Assembly: GCF_900176355.1 (NCBI RefSeq)
Contig: NZ_FWXI01000030.1
Location: forward strand, 1-40,730
From: Sporomusa malonica
GTDB lineage: Bacteria > Bacillota > Negativicutes > Sporomusales > Sporomusaceae
DNA: 40,730 bases
Direction: 5' to 3'
Shown: positions 8,686 to 16,620 of the stretch, piece by piece
How positions within the stretch are numbered: position 1 is the first letter of the stretch
How the letters are laid out: each line of letters begins with the position of its first letter
Position numbers and translations under genes: made by a program
Notes under the pieces: generated by a model
The model's database searches: none
What the model saw: only the letters and a program-made list of their open reading frames with translations
What the model was told of the DNA's origin: nothing

Positions 8686-10227
8686 TTATTCCCATTCTAT
8701 TGTAGAAGGTGGTTTGGAGGTAATATCGTAAACAATCCGGTTTACGCCTTTAACTTCATTAACAATGCGCCGCGAGATTGCGTCAAGCACCTCGTATGGC
8801 AAGCGTACCCAATCAGATGTCATTCCATCCTCGCTCTCAACAATTCTAAGACCAACTGTATATGCGTAGGTCCGCTCGTCACCCATAACGCCAACACTCT
8901 TCATTGCAGGAAGCACGGCAAATGACTGCCACACTTTACGGTACAAACCAGCACGTTTAATCTCTTGATACACAATAGAATCAGCTTCACGGAGAATTTC
9001 CAGACGTTCTTCGGTAATTTCGCCAATGATTCGTATTGCTAGGCCTGGACCAGGGAAAGGCTGACGATAAACAATATCCTCAGTCAGATCAATTTCCAGT
9101 CCTAAAGCACGAACTTCATCCTTAAATAAGTCTCTCAGCGGTTCGATCAGTTCAAACTTCATATCCTCAGGCAAACCGCCGACATTATGATGGCTCTTGA
9201 TAACAGCAGCAGTAGCTGTACCACTTTCAATAACGTCAGGATACAGCGTCCCCTGTACCAGATAATCGATATCACCTAATTTATTGGCTTCGACTTCAAA
9301 TACCCGAATAAACTCTTCGCCAATAATCTTACGTTTTTGTTCCGGTTCAGTAATGCCGTTCAGTCGGGACATAAAGCGGTCAACAGCATCGACATATACC
9401 AAATTCATTTTAAAGCCGTCCCGGAAGGTTTTAACAACCTGTTCAGCTTCGCCTTTGCGTAAAAAGCCATGATTAACAAATACACAGGTCAATTGATCGC
9501 CGATAGCCCGATGCACTAGTACAGCAGCAACCGATGAATCTACCCCGCCGCTTAACGCGCACAGTACGCGTTTATCCCCTACTTGCGCCTTAATCTTGGC
9601 AATGGCCTGGTCAACAAAAGAGCCCATGTTCCACTCGCCGGTACAACCGCAAATGTTGAATAAGAAATTCTTCAGCATCTGCATTCCTTCAGGGGTATGG
9701 ACAACCTCAGGGTGAAACTGTACACCGTAAATACCCCGACTACTGTTTTCCATTGCAGCCACCGGCGTACTGTTGGTATGCGCCGTAATAGAAAAACCAG
9801 TTGGCGGTTCAGAAATATAGTCGCCATGGCTCATCCACACTTGAGTTTCGGCATTGACTTCGGTAAATACACCATCATTTTTATCCACATACAGACGTGT
9901 ATTGCCATACTCACGCGAGGTAGCGTGCGCCACCTTACCGCCTAAGGTATGGGCTGTTAGCTGCATACCATAACAAATGCCAAGAACCGGCAGGTTAATC
10001 TCAAATACCAGCGGATCACATTTGGGTGCGCCGTCACCATACACACTGGACGGGCCGCCAGAAAAAACGATGCCCTTAGGCGCCATCTGGCGGATTTTAT
10101 CAATACTAGTATTGAAAGGTACTATTTCGCAGTATACTCCGCATTCACGGATTCGTCTGGCAATTAGCTGGCTGTATTGGCCACCAAAATCCATGACTAA
10201 AATCATTTCTTGTTTAACTGTCGTCAT
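8686..10227 (-). CDS. guaA: GMP synthase (glutamine-hydrolysing)
   Basis: Makes GMP from XMP, ATP and glutamine, the last step of guanine nucleotide synthesis. The 513 residues include an N-terminal class I glutamine amidotransferase with catalytic Cys85 in GICYGMQ and the His/Glu pair in GVQFHPEV. The ATP-pyrophosphatase domain has the PP-loop LSGGVDSSV, and the C-terminal dimerisation domain ends in KPPSTIEWE. Length and motifs are normal. A G-rich Shine-Dalgarno lies about 10 bases before the ATG. The gene is monocistronic, ended by the hairpin at 8622-8680. I found no purine riboswitch upstream. A possible decayed copy of its 3' end lies at 4413. Confidence 0.98.
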   Translation of the reverse strand: MTTVKQEMILVMDFGGQYSQLIARRIRECGVYCEIVPFNTSIDKIRQMAPKGIVFSGGPSSVYGDGAPKCDPLVFEINLPVLGICYGMQLTAHTLGGKVAHATSREYGNTRLYVDKNDGVFTEVNAETQVWMSHGDYISEPPTGFSITAHTNSTPVAAMENSSRGIYGVQFHPEVVHTPEGMQMLKNFLFNICGCTGEWNMGSFVDQAIAKIKAQVGDKRVLCALSGGVDSSVAAVLVHRAIGDQLTCVFVNHGFLRKGEAEQVVKTFRDGFKMNLVYVDAVDRFMSRLNGITEPEQKRKIIGEEFIRVFEVEANKLGDIDYLVQGTLYPDVIESGTATAAVIKSHHNVGGLPEDMKFELIEPLRDLFKDEVRALGLEIDLTEDIVYRQPFPGPGLAIRIIGEITEERLEILREADSIVYQEIKRAGLYRKVWQSFAVLPAMKSVGVMGDERTYAYTVGLRIVESEDGMTSDWVRLPYEVLDAISRRIVNEVKGVNRIVYDITSKPPSTIEWE

Positions 10228-10580
10228 CGTTTAGATATCCCCCTTTAATTAGCTCCATTGGATTAAGGTTTACTGTATACTGATCAGCACGCGCTCAATC
10301 AGTCCTAAGCCGTAGCCAGTTTGTAATAGGTTAGCAGAGCTACCTGACGCGTATACCATAGCTCCAGATCAGACAATTGTCGGCAATTTTAGTTATCGGC
10401 ATATGTCTGAAACTTTATGCAATCTTCTTCTATTCGCTACATATCACCAAATTCCTGCCAAGTAAGGAAAATATGATCATAAAGTTAAATGAGATCGCAT
10501 CACTATGTTCGCTGAAAACCGACCATCGGTCATTGCGAGCAGTAGCGTGGCAATCTCATACTTGTTCCAATAAAATTTTC
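10228..10580. other. 353-base gap upstream of guaA
   Basis: No gene is supported. Towards guaA there are weak inverted repeats on the minus strand (GAGCTA/TAGCTC near 10335-10365 and ACTGAT/ATCAGT near 10280-10305) and a perfect GACAATTGTC palindrome near 10373-10382, perhaps leader or operator elements. The end nearest the deacetylase holds the dispersed-repeat-like element at 10491-10557. Confidence 0.5.
10491..10557. repeat. Imperfect palindromic element, dispersed-repeat type
   Basis: The 67-base stretch starts GAGATCGCATCACTATG and ends GCAGTAGCGTGGCAATCTC, and its two halves are imperfect inverse copies. Sequences of this kind (GAGATTGCCACGC...GCGAGCAATGAC) are familiar as multi-copy REP- or MITE-like elements in several bacterial genomes. 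Only one copy is visible in the window, and it has no coding capacity. Confidence 0.6.
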
Positions 10581-11321
10581 TTAATGCCTCTGTATCCCTT
10601 TATCGCTATACTTTTCTAAAAGCTCACCCACAGTAACAAAGGTATATCCCTCGGCCTTAATCCGCTCAATTAGAATCGGTAACGCTTCGGCCGTTTGCAC
10701 CGGAGTATCAGAAGCATGCATCAAAATAATAGCACCTGGTTTAATCCGCTTCATGACGCGTTCAACAATTACATCCCGCCCAGGGTTTTTCCAGTCCAGT
10801 GAATCTACATTCCAGATAATGGTTTTATATCCTAGCTCATCAGTGGCTTTTAACGACTTCTGGCTATAGTGGCCATTTGGCGGACGCAGGAGCCGCGGTT
10901 CCACACCGGTAACCTCTTTAATTTGTCCGTGGGCTTTGGTAATATCTTCTTTCACCCATTCAGGCGACATATCGCCATAATTTTCATGCCGATAACCATG
11001 ACTTGCAATCTCATGGCCATCTTTTGCAATACGCTGAGCCACTTCGGGAAACTTCGTAGCCCATGGCCCCATAATAAAGAATGTCGACTTTATGTTGTTT
11101 TTCTGCAATGTATCTAATATTGACGGTGTAAATTTATTGCCCCACGAATGATCAAACGTAAGCGCTATCACCTTTTGATCAGTACGGGTCCCGGCAATAG
11201 CCATAGGTCCGCCGGAGATTATATCTGTCACTTGTACATACATAGCCGTTATCGCAAACAAGCCAATGATGCTGTAAAAAATATTCCGGTGATAAAACAG
11301 GCGGTGCAAATTAATAATCAT
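10581..11321 (-). CDS. Polysaccharide deacetylase, PdaB-like
   Basis: A 246-residue protein with an N-terminal membrane anchor (about 13-35), then a NodB-type deacetylase domain. The visible motifs are TFDHSW (55-60, metal-binding Asp57), the zinc-binding SHGYRH (His108, His112), RPPNGHYS, WNVDSLDW and ILMHAS. The TFDHSW variant and the length resemble B. subtilis PdaB, a sporulation protein needed to maintain spores, so a role in spore envelope peptidoglycan is likely. That assignment is inferred from family resemblance. The Shine-Dalgarno AAGGAGGGGG precedes the ATG. The gene follows an unknown membrane-protein gene at 57 bases and may share its transcript. Confidence 0.88.
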   Translation of the reverse strand: MIINLHRLFYHRNIFYSIIGLFAITAMYVQVTDIISGGPMAIAGTRTDQKVIALTFDHSWGNKFTPSILDTLQKNNIKSTFFIMGPWATKFPEVAQRIAKDGHEIASHGYRHENYGDMSPEWVKEDITKAHGQIKEVTGVEPRLLRPPNGHYSQKSLKATDELGYKTIIWNVDSLDWKNPGRDVIVERVMKRIKPGAIILMHASDTPVQTAEALPILIERIKAEGYTFVTVGELLEKYSDKGIQRH

Positions 11322-11378
11322 AGGTCCCCCTCCTTCCGCAGATACAGTAGTATGTATGCGTCAGGAAGGGCGTTTATG

Positions 11379-12026
11379 CTATCTCGCTTGCCACTTTATA
11401 TAGGGGTATTTCTCCAAAGCATAAATGATCATTTTATCTGACACCGTATAAGCCAGCCGCAAAGTAACAACAACAGTAGCTGCCGTTATCCACCAAATCC
11501 ACTGACTATGTCTTATATCGCTAGGAATAAGTAACCCAGCTGCCAGCATGACAAAAATAAACATACTACTAAGTGGGATAGCTGTTTGGATAACACCAAA
11601 ACCAAGCCGGGTGTAGATTAGCGTGTTGAAGGTCTGCTTTCTGGCAAGAAACAACTCTAAACAAGCATCAAACCGCTCATTTACCCACGCTTCTTCCTGA
11701 CCAGTGATAATAATCTTACCGCCGGCAGGAACAAAGTTTTTGAGTGCCAATGCCATTGTGCCTTTGTCTGGTACCTCAACAGTTAAAGTAATTTGATCAA
11801 TCCGGGGTAAAGTTTTAGCCAGACTAATCAGTTGCTCCAGACTTTCAACCGTTTGAGTTGGCCGTTGTTCAGCTTCCGTCTTCCCTAGGAGGTCGTCACT
11901 GGTTCCAACAACTGCATGCCAGAGAAACTCTCCGTCTTGGCTGAATATGTCCCATAGTTTGGTAAATAATTGTTCGTCAAGAGTACAAGCTGGTATGCGG
12001 CTTTGCTCAATGTGTTTGTATTCCAA
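11379..12026 (-). CDS. Unrecognised protein with two C-terminal membrane segments
   Basis: I do not recognise this 215-residue protein. The first 125 residues are soluble-looking, with a stretch resembling alternating strands (QITLTVEVPDKGTMALALKNF, GGKIIITG). Then come two hydrophobic segments (about 138-158 and 169-190) and a short basic tail, so the N-terminal part probably faces one side of a membrane hairpin. An upstream in-frame ATG at 12041 exists. However, a TGGAGGT Shine-Dalgarno sits 8 bases before the TTG at 12024-12026, which I prefer as the start. It lies between groEL and the PdaB-like gene, reading the same way; the groEL terminator separates it from groEL. Confidence 0.6.
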   Translation of the reverse strand: MEYKHIEQSRIPACTLDEQLFTKLWDIFSQDGEFLWHAVVGTSDDLLGKTEAEQRPTQTVESLEQLISLAKTLPRIDQITLTVEVPDKGTMALALKNFVPAGGKIIITGQEEAWVNERFDACLELFLARKQTFNTLIYTRLGFGVIQTAIPLSSMFIFVMLAAGLLIPSDIRHSQWIWWITAATVVVTLRLAYTVSDKMIIYALEKYPYIKWQAR

Positions 12027-12082
12027 ACGTAATACCTCCATAGACTGAAAAGTTAACTTTCTTAATATATCAGTATATAAGA

Positions 12083-12107
12083 AAACCCCTTCACAGGGAA
12101 GGGGTTT
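12083..12107 (-). terminator. groESL terminator
   Basis: AAACCCCTT (12083-12091) pairs with AAGGGGTTT (12099-12107), about 40 bases past the groEL stop, with a U-rich continuation on the minus strand. Confidence 0.85.
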
Positions 12108-12145
12108 GTCTTAATTATTAATTTATTGGGTTAGTAAGCGAGGGC

Positions 12146-13792
12146 TTACATCATGCCGCCCATACCGCCCATGCCACCCATACCACCCATGCCGCCCATT
12201 CCAGCAGCAGCGCCGCCGTCTTTTTCAGGCTTATCAGCAATAAGGGTTTCGGTGGTAAGAACCATAGCCGAGATACTAGCAGCGTTTTGCAGCGCCGAAC
12301 GAGTAACTTTGGCTGGGTCAACAATACCAGCGGCGATCATATCAACATATTCTTCGCTCAGAGCGTTGAAGCCAATGCCCTTACCGGATTTCTTAACATT
12401 CTCTACAACAACCGAACCTTCTAAGCCGGCATTGTTAGCAATTTGACGTACCGGCTCTTCGATAGCGCGTCTAACGATTTCAACACCGGTTTTTTCGTCA
12501 CCAACAAGTTTCAGGCTGTCTAAGCTAGTTTGAATGTCGATGAAAGTGGTTCCGCCGCCAGCAACAATGCCTTCTTCAACGGCAGCACGGGTTGCATTGA
12601 GAGCATCTTCAATGCGGAGTTTCTTCTCTTTCAGTTCAACTTCAGTAGCAGCACCTACCTGGATAACGGCTACGCCGCCAGCCAATTTAGCCAGACGCTC
12701 TTGCAGTTTTTCTTTATCGAAGTCAGATGTAGTTTCTTCGATTTGGGCGCGGATTTGATTAACGCGTTTTTTAATGTCTTCGGCCTGTCCGTTACCGTCA
12801 ACAATAGTGGTTTCCTCTTTGGAAACACGGATTTGACGGGCACGACCAAGATCCTCAAGGGTTACGCTATCAAGCTTGCGGCCCAGCTCTTCAGTAATAA
12901 CAGCACCACCGGTAACAATGGCGATATCTTCCATCATAGCTTTTCTGCGGTCGCCAAAGCCTGGAGCCTTAACAGCGACAGCGCGGAAAGTGCCGCGAAG
13001 TTTATTAACAACCAGCGTAGCCAGAGCTTCGCCTTCAACGTCTTCAGCGATGATTAAGAGTTCTTTGCCTTGTTGAACTACTTTTTCAAGTACTGGCAGC
13101 ATATCGGCGATAGCACCAATCTTGCGGTCAGTTACTAAGATGTATGGATCGTTTAAAACGGCTTCCATTTTGTCCGGGTCAGTAATCATGTAAGGGGAGA
13201 TATAACCGCGGTCAAACTGCATGCCTTCAACAACTTCAAGGTCGGTGCCCATGGTTTTGGACTCTTCAACAGTGATAACACCGTCTTTGCCGACTTTTTC
13301 CATAGCTTCAGCAATCAATGAGCCGATTTCTTCGTCGCCAGCAGAAATCGAAGCTACTTGAGCAATAGCGTCTTTGGTTTCGACTTTCTTGGCGCTCTTT
13401 TTGATTTCATCAACAAGCACGTTTACCGCCTGTTGAATGCCTTTTTTCAGAATCATAGGATTAGCGCCGGCAGCAACGTTCTTCATGCCTTCGCGAATCA
13501 TGGCTTGTGCTAAGAGAGTAGCAGTAGTAGTACCGTCGCCGGCTACGTCATTGGTTTTGGTAGCAACTTCTTTAACAAGCTGGGCACCCATATTTTCAAA
13601 CGGATCTTCCAGATCAATATCGCGGGCGATGGTTACGCCGTCATTGGTAATGGCTGGAGCGCCGAATTTCTTATCAAGAACTACGTTACGGCCTTTAGGT
13701 CCTAAAGTAACTTTAACAGCGTTAGCCAGAGCATTTACGCCTCTCTCGAGTGCCCGGCGTGCTTCTTCGTCAAACAAAATTTGTTTAGCCAT
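12146..13792 (-). CDS. groL: Chaperonin GroEL (Hsp60)
   Basis: A 548-residue chaperonin subunit that forms the double-ring folding cage with GroES. All the usual hallmarks are present: VTLGPKGRNVVLDK, the ATP-site GDGTTTATLLAQ, the AALNATRAAVEEGIVAGGG-like segment, and the C-terminal GGM repeat tail (about 530-547). It starts 37 bases after groES in the same operon, which is under the CIRCE operator at 14160-14186. No abnormality is visible. Confidence 0.99.
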   Translation of the reverse strand: MAKQILFDEEARRALERGVNALANAVKVTLGPKGRNVVLDKKFGAPAITNDGVTIARDIDLEDPFENMGAQLVKEVATKTNDVAGDGTTTATLLAQAMIREGMKNVAAGANPMILKKGIQQAVNVLVDEIKKSAKKVETKDAIAQVASISAGDEEIGSLIAEAMEKVGKDGVITVEESKTMGTDLEVVEGMQFDRGYISPYMITDPDKMEAVLNDPYILVTDRKIGAIADMLPVLEKVVQQGKELLIIAEDVEGEALATLVVNKLRGTFRAVAVKAPGFGDRRKAMMEDIAIVTGGAVITEELGRKLDSVTLEDLGRARQIRVSKEETTIVDGNGQAEDIKKRVNQIRAQIEETTSDFDKEKLQERLAKLAGGVAVIQVGAATEVELKEKKLRIEDALNATRAAVEEGIVAGGGTTFIDIQTSLDSLKLVGDEKTGVEIVRRAIEEPVRQIANNAGLEGSVVVENVKKSGKGIGFNALSEEYVDMIAAGIVDPAKVTRSALQNAASISAMVLTTETLIADKPEKDGGAAAGMGGMGGMGGMGGMGGMM

Positions 13793-13828
13793 TTATGTAT
13801 TACCTACCTTTCACTTTATAATAGTCGA

Positions 13829-14113
13829 TTATTCAATAACAGCCAGGATGTCTCTTTCACTGATGATGAGGTATTCTTTGCCCTCAACCTTGACTTCCGT
13901 GCCGGCATATTTTGAGAAAATAATTTTGTCGCCAACAGTAACATCTAAGGCAACCTTTTGGCCATTTTCCAGAGTTCGGCCTGTACCAACAGCCACTACT
14001 TTACCCTCTTGCGGCTTCTCCTTGACTGTGTCAGGAAGAACAATACCACTTTTGGTAACTTCCTCCTTTGCCAAAGCTTCGATTACTACTCTGTCGCCTA
14101 ATGGCTTAATCAT
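13829..14113 (-). CDS. groS: Co-chaperonin GroES
   Basis: The 94-residue lid of the GroEL cage. It opens with IKPLGDRVVIEAL and contains the mobile-loop region (KEEVTKSGIVLPDT) that contacts GroEL, then GTGRTLENGQ and the typical KEYLIISERDILAVIE end. It is the first gene of the heat-shock operon, about 46 bases downstream of the CIRCE operator. Confidence 0.99.
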   Translation of the reverse strand: MIKPLGDRVVIEALAKEEVTKSGIVLPDTVKEKPQEGKVVAVGTGRTLENGQKVALDVTVGDKIIFSKYAGTEVKVEGKEYLIISERDILAVIE

Positions 14114-14159
14114 GTAAAGAACCTCCCTTTATAGTGTGTTTAATATTAACTACTTGTTG

Positions 14160-14186
14160 TTAGCACTCGCTTAAGTTGAGTGCTAA
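14160..14186 (-). promoter_or_regulatory. CIRCE operator (HrcA binding site)
   Basis: TTAGCACTC (14160-14168), nine spacer bases and GAGTGCTAA (14178-14186) match the CIRCE consensus exactly. It lies between the groESL promoter and groES, where the HrcA repressor would block transcription until heat shock. Confidence 0.98.
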
Positions 14187-14197
14187 TTCCATAATTT

Positions 14198-14226
14198 ATA
14201 ATATAAAATTCAGCCTAAAAAATCAA
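14198..14226 (-). promoter_or_regulatory. SigA-type promoter of groESL
   Basis: On the minus strand TTGATT (14221-14226), a 17-base spacer and TATTAT (14198-14203) stand just upstream of the CIRCE operator. The start of transcription would fall at the operator's edge, as is usual for CIRCE-controlled genes. Confidence 0.8.
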
Positions 14227-14277
14227 GAGCATTTTGAGAAAAATCCATAAAAATTTTTAAAACCAGTAAAAATAGTA

Positions 14278-14303
14278 GGGCAGAGGCTATAAAGCCTCTG
14301 CCC
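14278..14303 (-). terminator. Terminator of the two-component operon
   Basis: GGGCAGAGGCT (14278-14288) and AGCCTCTGCCC (14293-14303) form a perfect 11-bp stem with a four-base loop. On the minus strand a T-rich stretch follows, 19 bases past the response regulator stop. Confidence 0.9.
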
Positions 14304-14321
14304 TGGTAGTAAAAAACAATA

Positions 14322-14903
14322 TTACCGTTTGCGGGTGGCGGACTCCACAATGGCTTCAGCCACTTCACGGATTGATTTTCGTTTACTCATGCTGTACTGC
14401 TGAATGCGTCGATATGCCTCGCTTTCGGTTAAGCTGTACGCATCCATTAGGATACCTTTGGCGCGGTCAAGTACTTTTCTGGTTTCAAGCGAATTCTTGA
14501 CCTCCTCCAGCTCACGCTCAAGCTCTGCAAACTCCTGAAACCTCGATAGGGCAATCTCCATAGCCGGAAACAGGTTAGCTTCTTTGACAGGCTTGACCAG
14601 ATAAGCGAGTACTCCTGAATCTTTGGCCTTCTCCACAATCTCCTTTTGACTGAAAGCAGTTAATAGCAGTACTGGCGACAGCTTTTCGTTAGAAATGATT
14701 TTAGCTGCAGTAATGCCATCCATTTCAGGCATCTTGATATCCATAACAACAAGGTCTGGGCGAAATTTGCGGGCCAGCTCCACTGCTTTAACTCCGTCTG
14801 GGGCTTCACCCACCACAGTGTGTCCAGCCTCTTCCAGCAGCTCTTTTAGATCCATCCGTATAATTGATTCATTGTCTGCAATTACAATCCGCAAAGCGTC
14901 CAT
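14322..14903 (-). CDS. Response regulator with ANTAR RNA-binding domain
   Basis: A 193-residue cytoplasmic regulator. The receiver domain (1-120) shows the acidic pair in IVIADNE, the phospho-acceptor Asp55 in LVVMDIKMPEMDG, a Thr in LLLTAF and a Lys in LVKPV. A short coiled coil (about 122-140) leads to the ANTAR domain (about 135-188), with RKVLDRAKGILMDAYSLTESEAYRRIQQYSM. ANTAR proteins act on RNA: when phosphorylated they bind paired hairpins in leader transcripts and prevent termination (EutV, NasR, PdtaR types). The histidine kinase gene lies one base upstream, so this is its partner. No ANTAR target hairpin pair was recognised nearby, so the targets are probably elsewhere. Confidence 0.95.
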   Translation of the reverse strand: MDALRIVIADNESIIRMDLKELLEEAGHTVVGEAPDGVKAVELARKFRPDLVVMDIKMPEMDGITAAKIISNEKLSPVLLLTAFSQKEIVEKAKDSGVLAYLVKPVKEANLFPAMEIALSRFQEFAELERELEEVKNSLETRKVLDRAKGILMDAYSLTESEAYRRIQQYSMSKRKSIREVAEAIVESATRKR

Positions 14904-14904
14904 G

Positions 14905-16350
14905 TTATTCCTCCTTCGCCTCTCTAGCGCCTTCCGTTAGCCGGGGAATGGTGATAAAAGCATGGGTTCCGGCACTGGAAAACAGGCGGAATTTCCCCCC
15001 AAGGTCATTTTCTATTAGTGTCCGTACAATCTGTAGACCCAGACTGTTGGTATTCTGCAGGCTAAAATCCTTAGGGAGGCCAATACCGTCATCATAGATA
15101 TCTATCTGATAGCTTTCAGGTGTTGTCGCAATATCGACACCAATTAGGCCCTCTTTACGACCGACAAAGCCATGTTCAATCGAGTTCTGAATGAGTTCAT
15201 TTATGACCAGGGCTAAACTGCTGGCCTGCTCAGACGGCAGGATAACCGTTTGGCCGTTGAGCACTGTTTCAATATTAAAATCTGGCTCAAGCATGTTTTG
15301 AATAACCAAGTCCAGAATGTTTCTGGTGACTTCAGCCACATCAATAAATTCTCTGTCTTGCTGGGATAAAAACTCATGTACAACCGATATACTCAAAATC
15401 CGGTTGACGCTTTCTCTCAGCGCCGCTTTGACTTCAGGTGTCTTGGTGCGCCTAGCCTGCAATCTAAGCAAACTGGCGATGGTCTGGAGATTATTTTTGA
15501 CTCTGTGGTGTATTTCCTGGATAACGGCTGATTTTACCAACAGTTCTTTCTCTTTTTTCCGAATCTCGGTGACATCGGCAAGGATAAAGACAGTACGAAC
15601 TGCAAGACCACCAACAAATATGGGAATAGCCCGTTGTACCAGAATCATGTTACCAGCTTCAGTCTCTTTTTCCACAGGCTGCCCAGTAGACAACGCTTGT
15701 TGTGCCAACTTCATGTTGATTTGGCGGTCGGAGATCCGCCGGCCAATAATCTGGTTAGTCCCCAGCACTTTATAAATACCGTCAGCTGCCGAATTGGCAA
15801 ATGCAATATGCCCCCGCTCATCAATAATGATAATGCCGTCACGGGTTGCTAGTGGCCGGTAGGTTTTACGGCCCACTGGTCCGCCAGCAGCCACCATAGA
15901 GAGCAGCATATATGCGGTTTCCACCAACATACCATGACCGTCGGCACTGGCCTCCTGATTGTTGGTCTCAAAACTGGCTGCGGCAATAATCTGCCCGTCA
16001 GAGTCTTTAATAGGGTATACCCGCATCTCAAGTGCGTCCATACCCAGCTCCCATTCACGCTGACCTGCAATATTGGCCCCAGAAATAAGTGTCCGCCATA
16101 CTAAAGGCTCTTCACCTGATTGTACAGTACTACCCAAGATATTTGTTTTAAAGTCAATATAACTGGTATTGGGTTTAGCTTGGGCGACAATGGCTAAAAA
16201 ATTTTCATTTCGGGCCGGAGCATACAGCGTCACCTGCGCATGTGCAAGATCAGCAGCCAGCCCCAGTACGGTTGACGCGTTGTCAATAACTTGAGTCTGG
16301 CTTGGAGTTAACACTGTCATTTTCCGGCAAACATCTGCCGCTACGCCCAT
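14905..16350 (-). CDS. Sensor histidine kinase, HisKA_2 / PdtaS-like
   Basis: A 481-residue soluble-looking sensor kinase with no transmembrane segments. The N-terminal GAF-like sensor domain resembles the PdtaS/HisK_N type. A PAS domain follows (about 165-265; DGIIIIDERGHIAFAN). Then comes a HisKA_2 dimerisation domain with the phospho-accepting His in IQEIHHRVKNNLQ (about 281), and an HATPase domain with NELIQNSIEHGF and the DDGIGLP loop. An in-frame TTG at 16383 would add 11 residues. GGGGGAAA stands 8 bases before the ATG at 16348-16350, so I use that start. It forms an operon with the ANTAR regulator, and the DnaA-box cluster lies directly upstream. The signal sensed is unknown. Confidence 0.93.
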   Translation of the reverse strand: MGVAADVCRKMTVLTPSQTQVIDNASTVLGLAADLAHAQVTLYAPARNENFLAIVAQAKPNTSYIDFKTNILGSTVQSGEEPLVWRTLISGANIAGQREWELGMDALEMRVYPIKDSDGQIIAAASFETNNQEASADGHGMLVETAYMLLSMVAAGGPVGRKTYRPLATRDGIIIIDERGHIAFANSAADGIYKVLGTNQIIGRRISDRQINMKLAQQALSTGQPVEKETEAGNMILVQRAIPIFVGGLAVRTVFILADVTEIRKKEKELLVKSAVIQEIHHRVKNNLQTIASLLRLQARRTKTPEVKAALRESVNRILSISVVHEFLSQQDREFIDVAEVTRNILDLVIQNMLEPDFNIETVLNGQTVILPSEQASSLALVINELIQNSIEHGFVGRKEGLIGVDIATTPESYQIDIYDDGIGLPKDFSLQNTNSLGLQIVRTLIENDLGGKFRLFSSAGTHAFITIPRLTEGAREAKEE

Positions 16351-16491
16351 AGGCACTTTCCCCCGTTCCCATAAGAAAAACAAGCATTACTATTCTCTAC
16401 TATTCAACTGCAGCCATAAAAATTCCTTGTTATCTGGTACCAAATTTACAAAGTTACATTAATTCGTCTCAGATCCACATTTCTCATATTG

Positions 16492-16620
16492 TTATCCCCG
16501 AAGTTATCCACAATATCCACAGGGTTATGCACAACAACTTTGTCAATCTAATGAGCTTTTAACGCCCTTATCACACACTTACCCACATTATCCACAATTG
16601 TCGTTTTATTGTTGTCCACA
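16492..16620 (+). promoter_or_regulatory. Cluster of DnaA-box-like nonamers
   Basis: Eight nonamers of the TTATCCACA type, all in one orientation, fall within 129 bases. Two are perfect, at 16504 and 16588. Four have one mismatch: ATATCCACA 16513, TTATGCACA 16525, TTACCCACA 16579 and TTGTCCACA 16612. Two are weaker: TTATCCCCG 16492 and TTATCACAC 16568. Centres repeat about every 9-12 bases, in two groups of four. The cluster fills the space between the tsaD stop and the promoter region of the histidine kinase. An AT-rich flank lies at 16441-16491. No dnaA, dnaN, rpmH or parA gene is near, so a DnaA titration or regulatory cluster is likelier than the origin. Confidence 0.8.

Noticed and set aside
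10228..10376. Purine riboswitch upstream of guaA
   Set aside because: The minus strand has inverted repeats but none of the conserved purine-aptamer loop or junction sequences.
10377..10619. 80-residue open frame between guaA and the deacetylase
   Set aside because: It runs through the palindromic repeat and into the antisense of the deacetylase end; it has no start signal.
12153..14117. Several long plus-strand frames opposite groEL and groES
   Set aside because: They are antisense shadows of highly biased chaperonin codons; the sequences (for example repeated PPIPPMPPI) mirror the GGM tail.
16441..16620. Replication origin (oriC) at the DnaA-box cluster
   Set aside because: No dnaA, dnaN, rpmH, gyrase or partition genes are near, and the neighbours are tsaD and a kinase operon. 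A titration or regulatory cluster fits better, though strand-skew data would be needed to exclude it.
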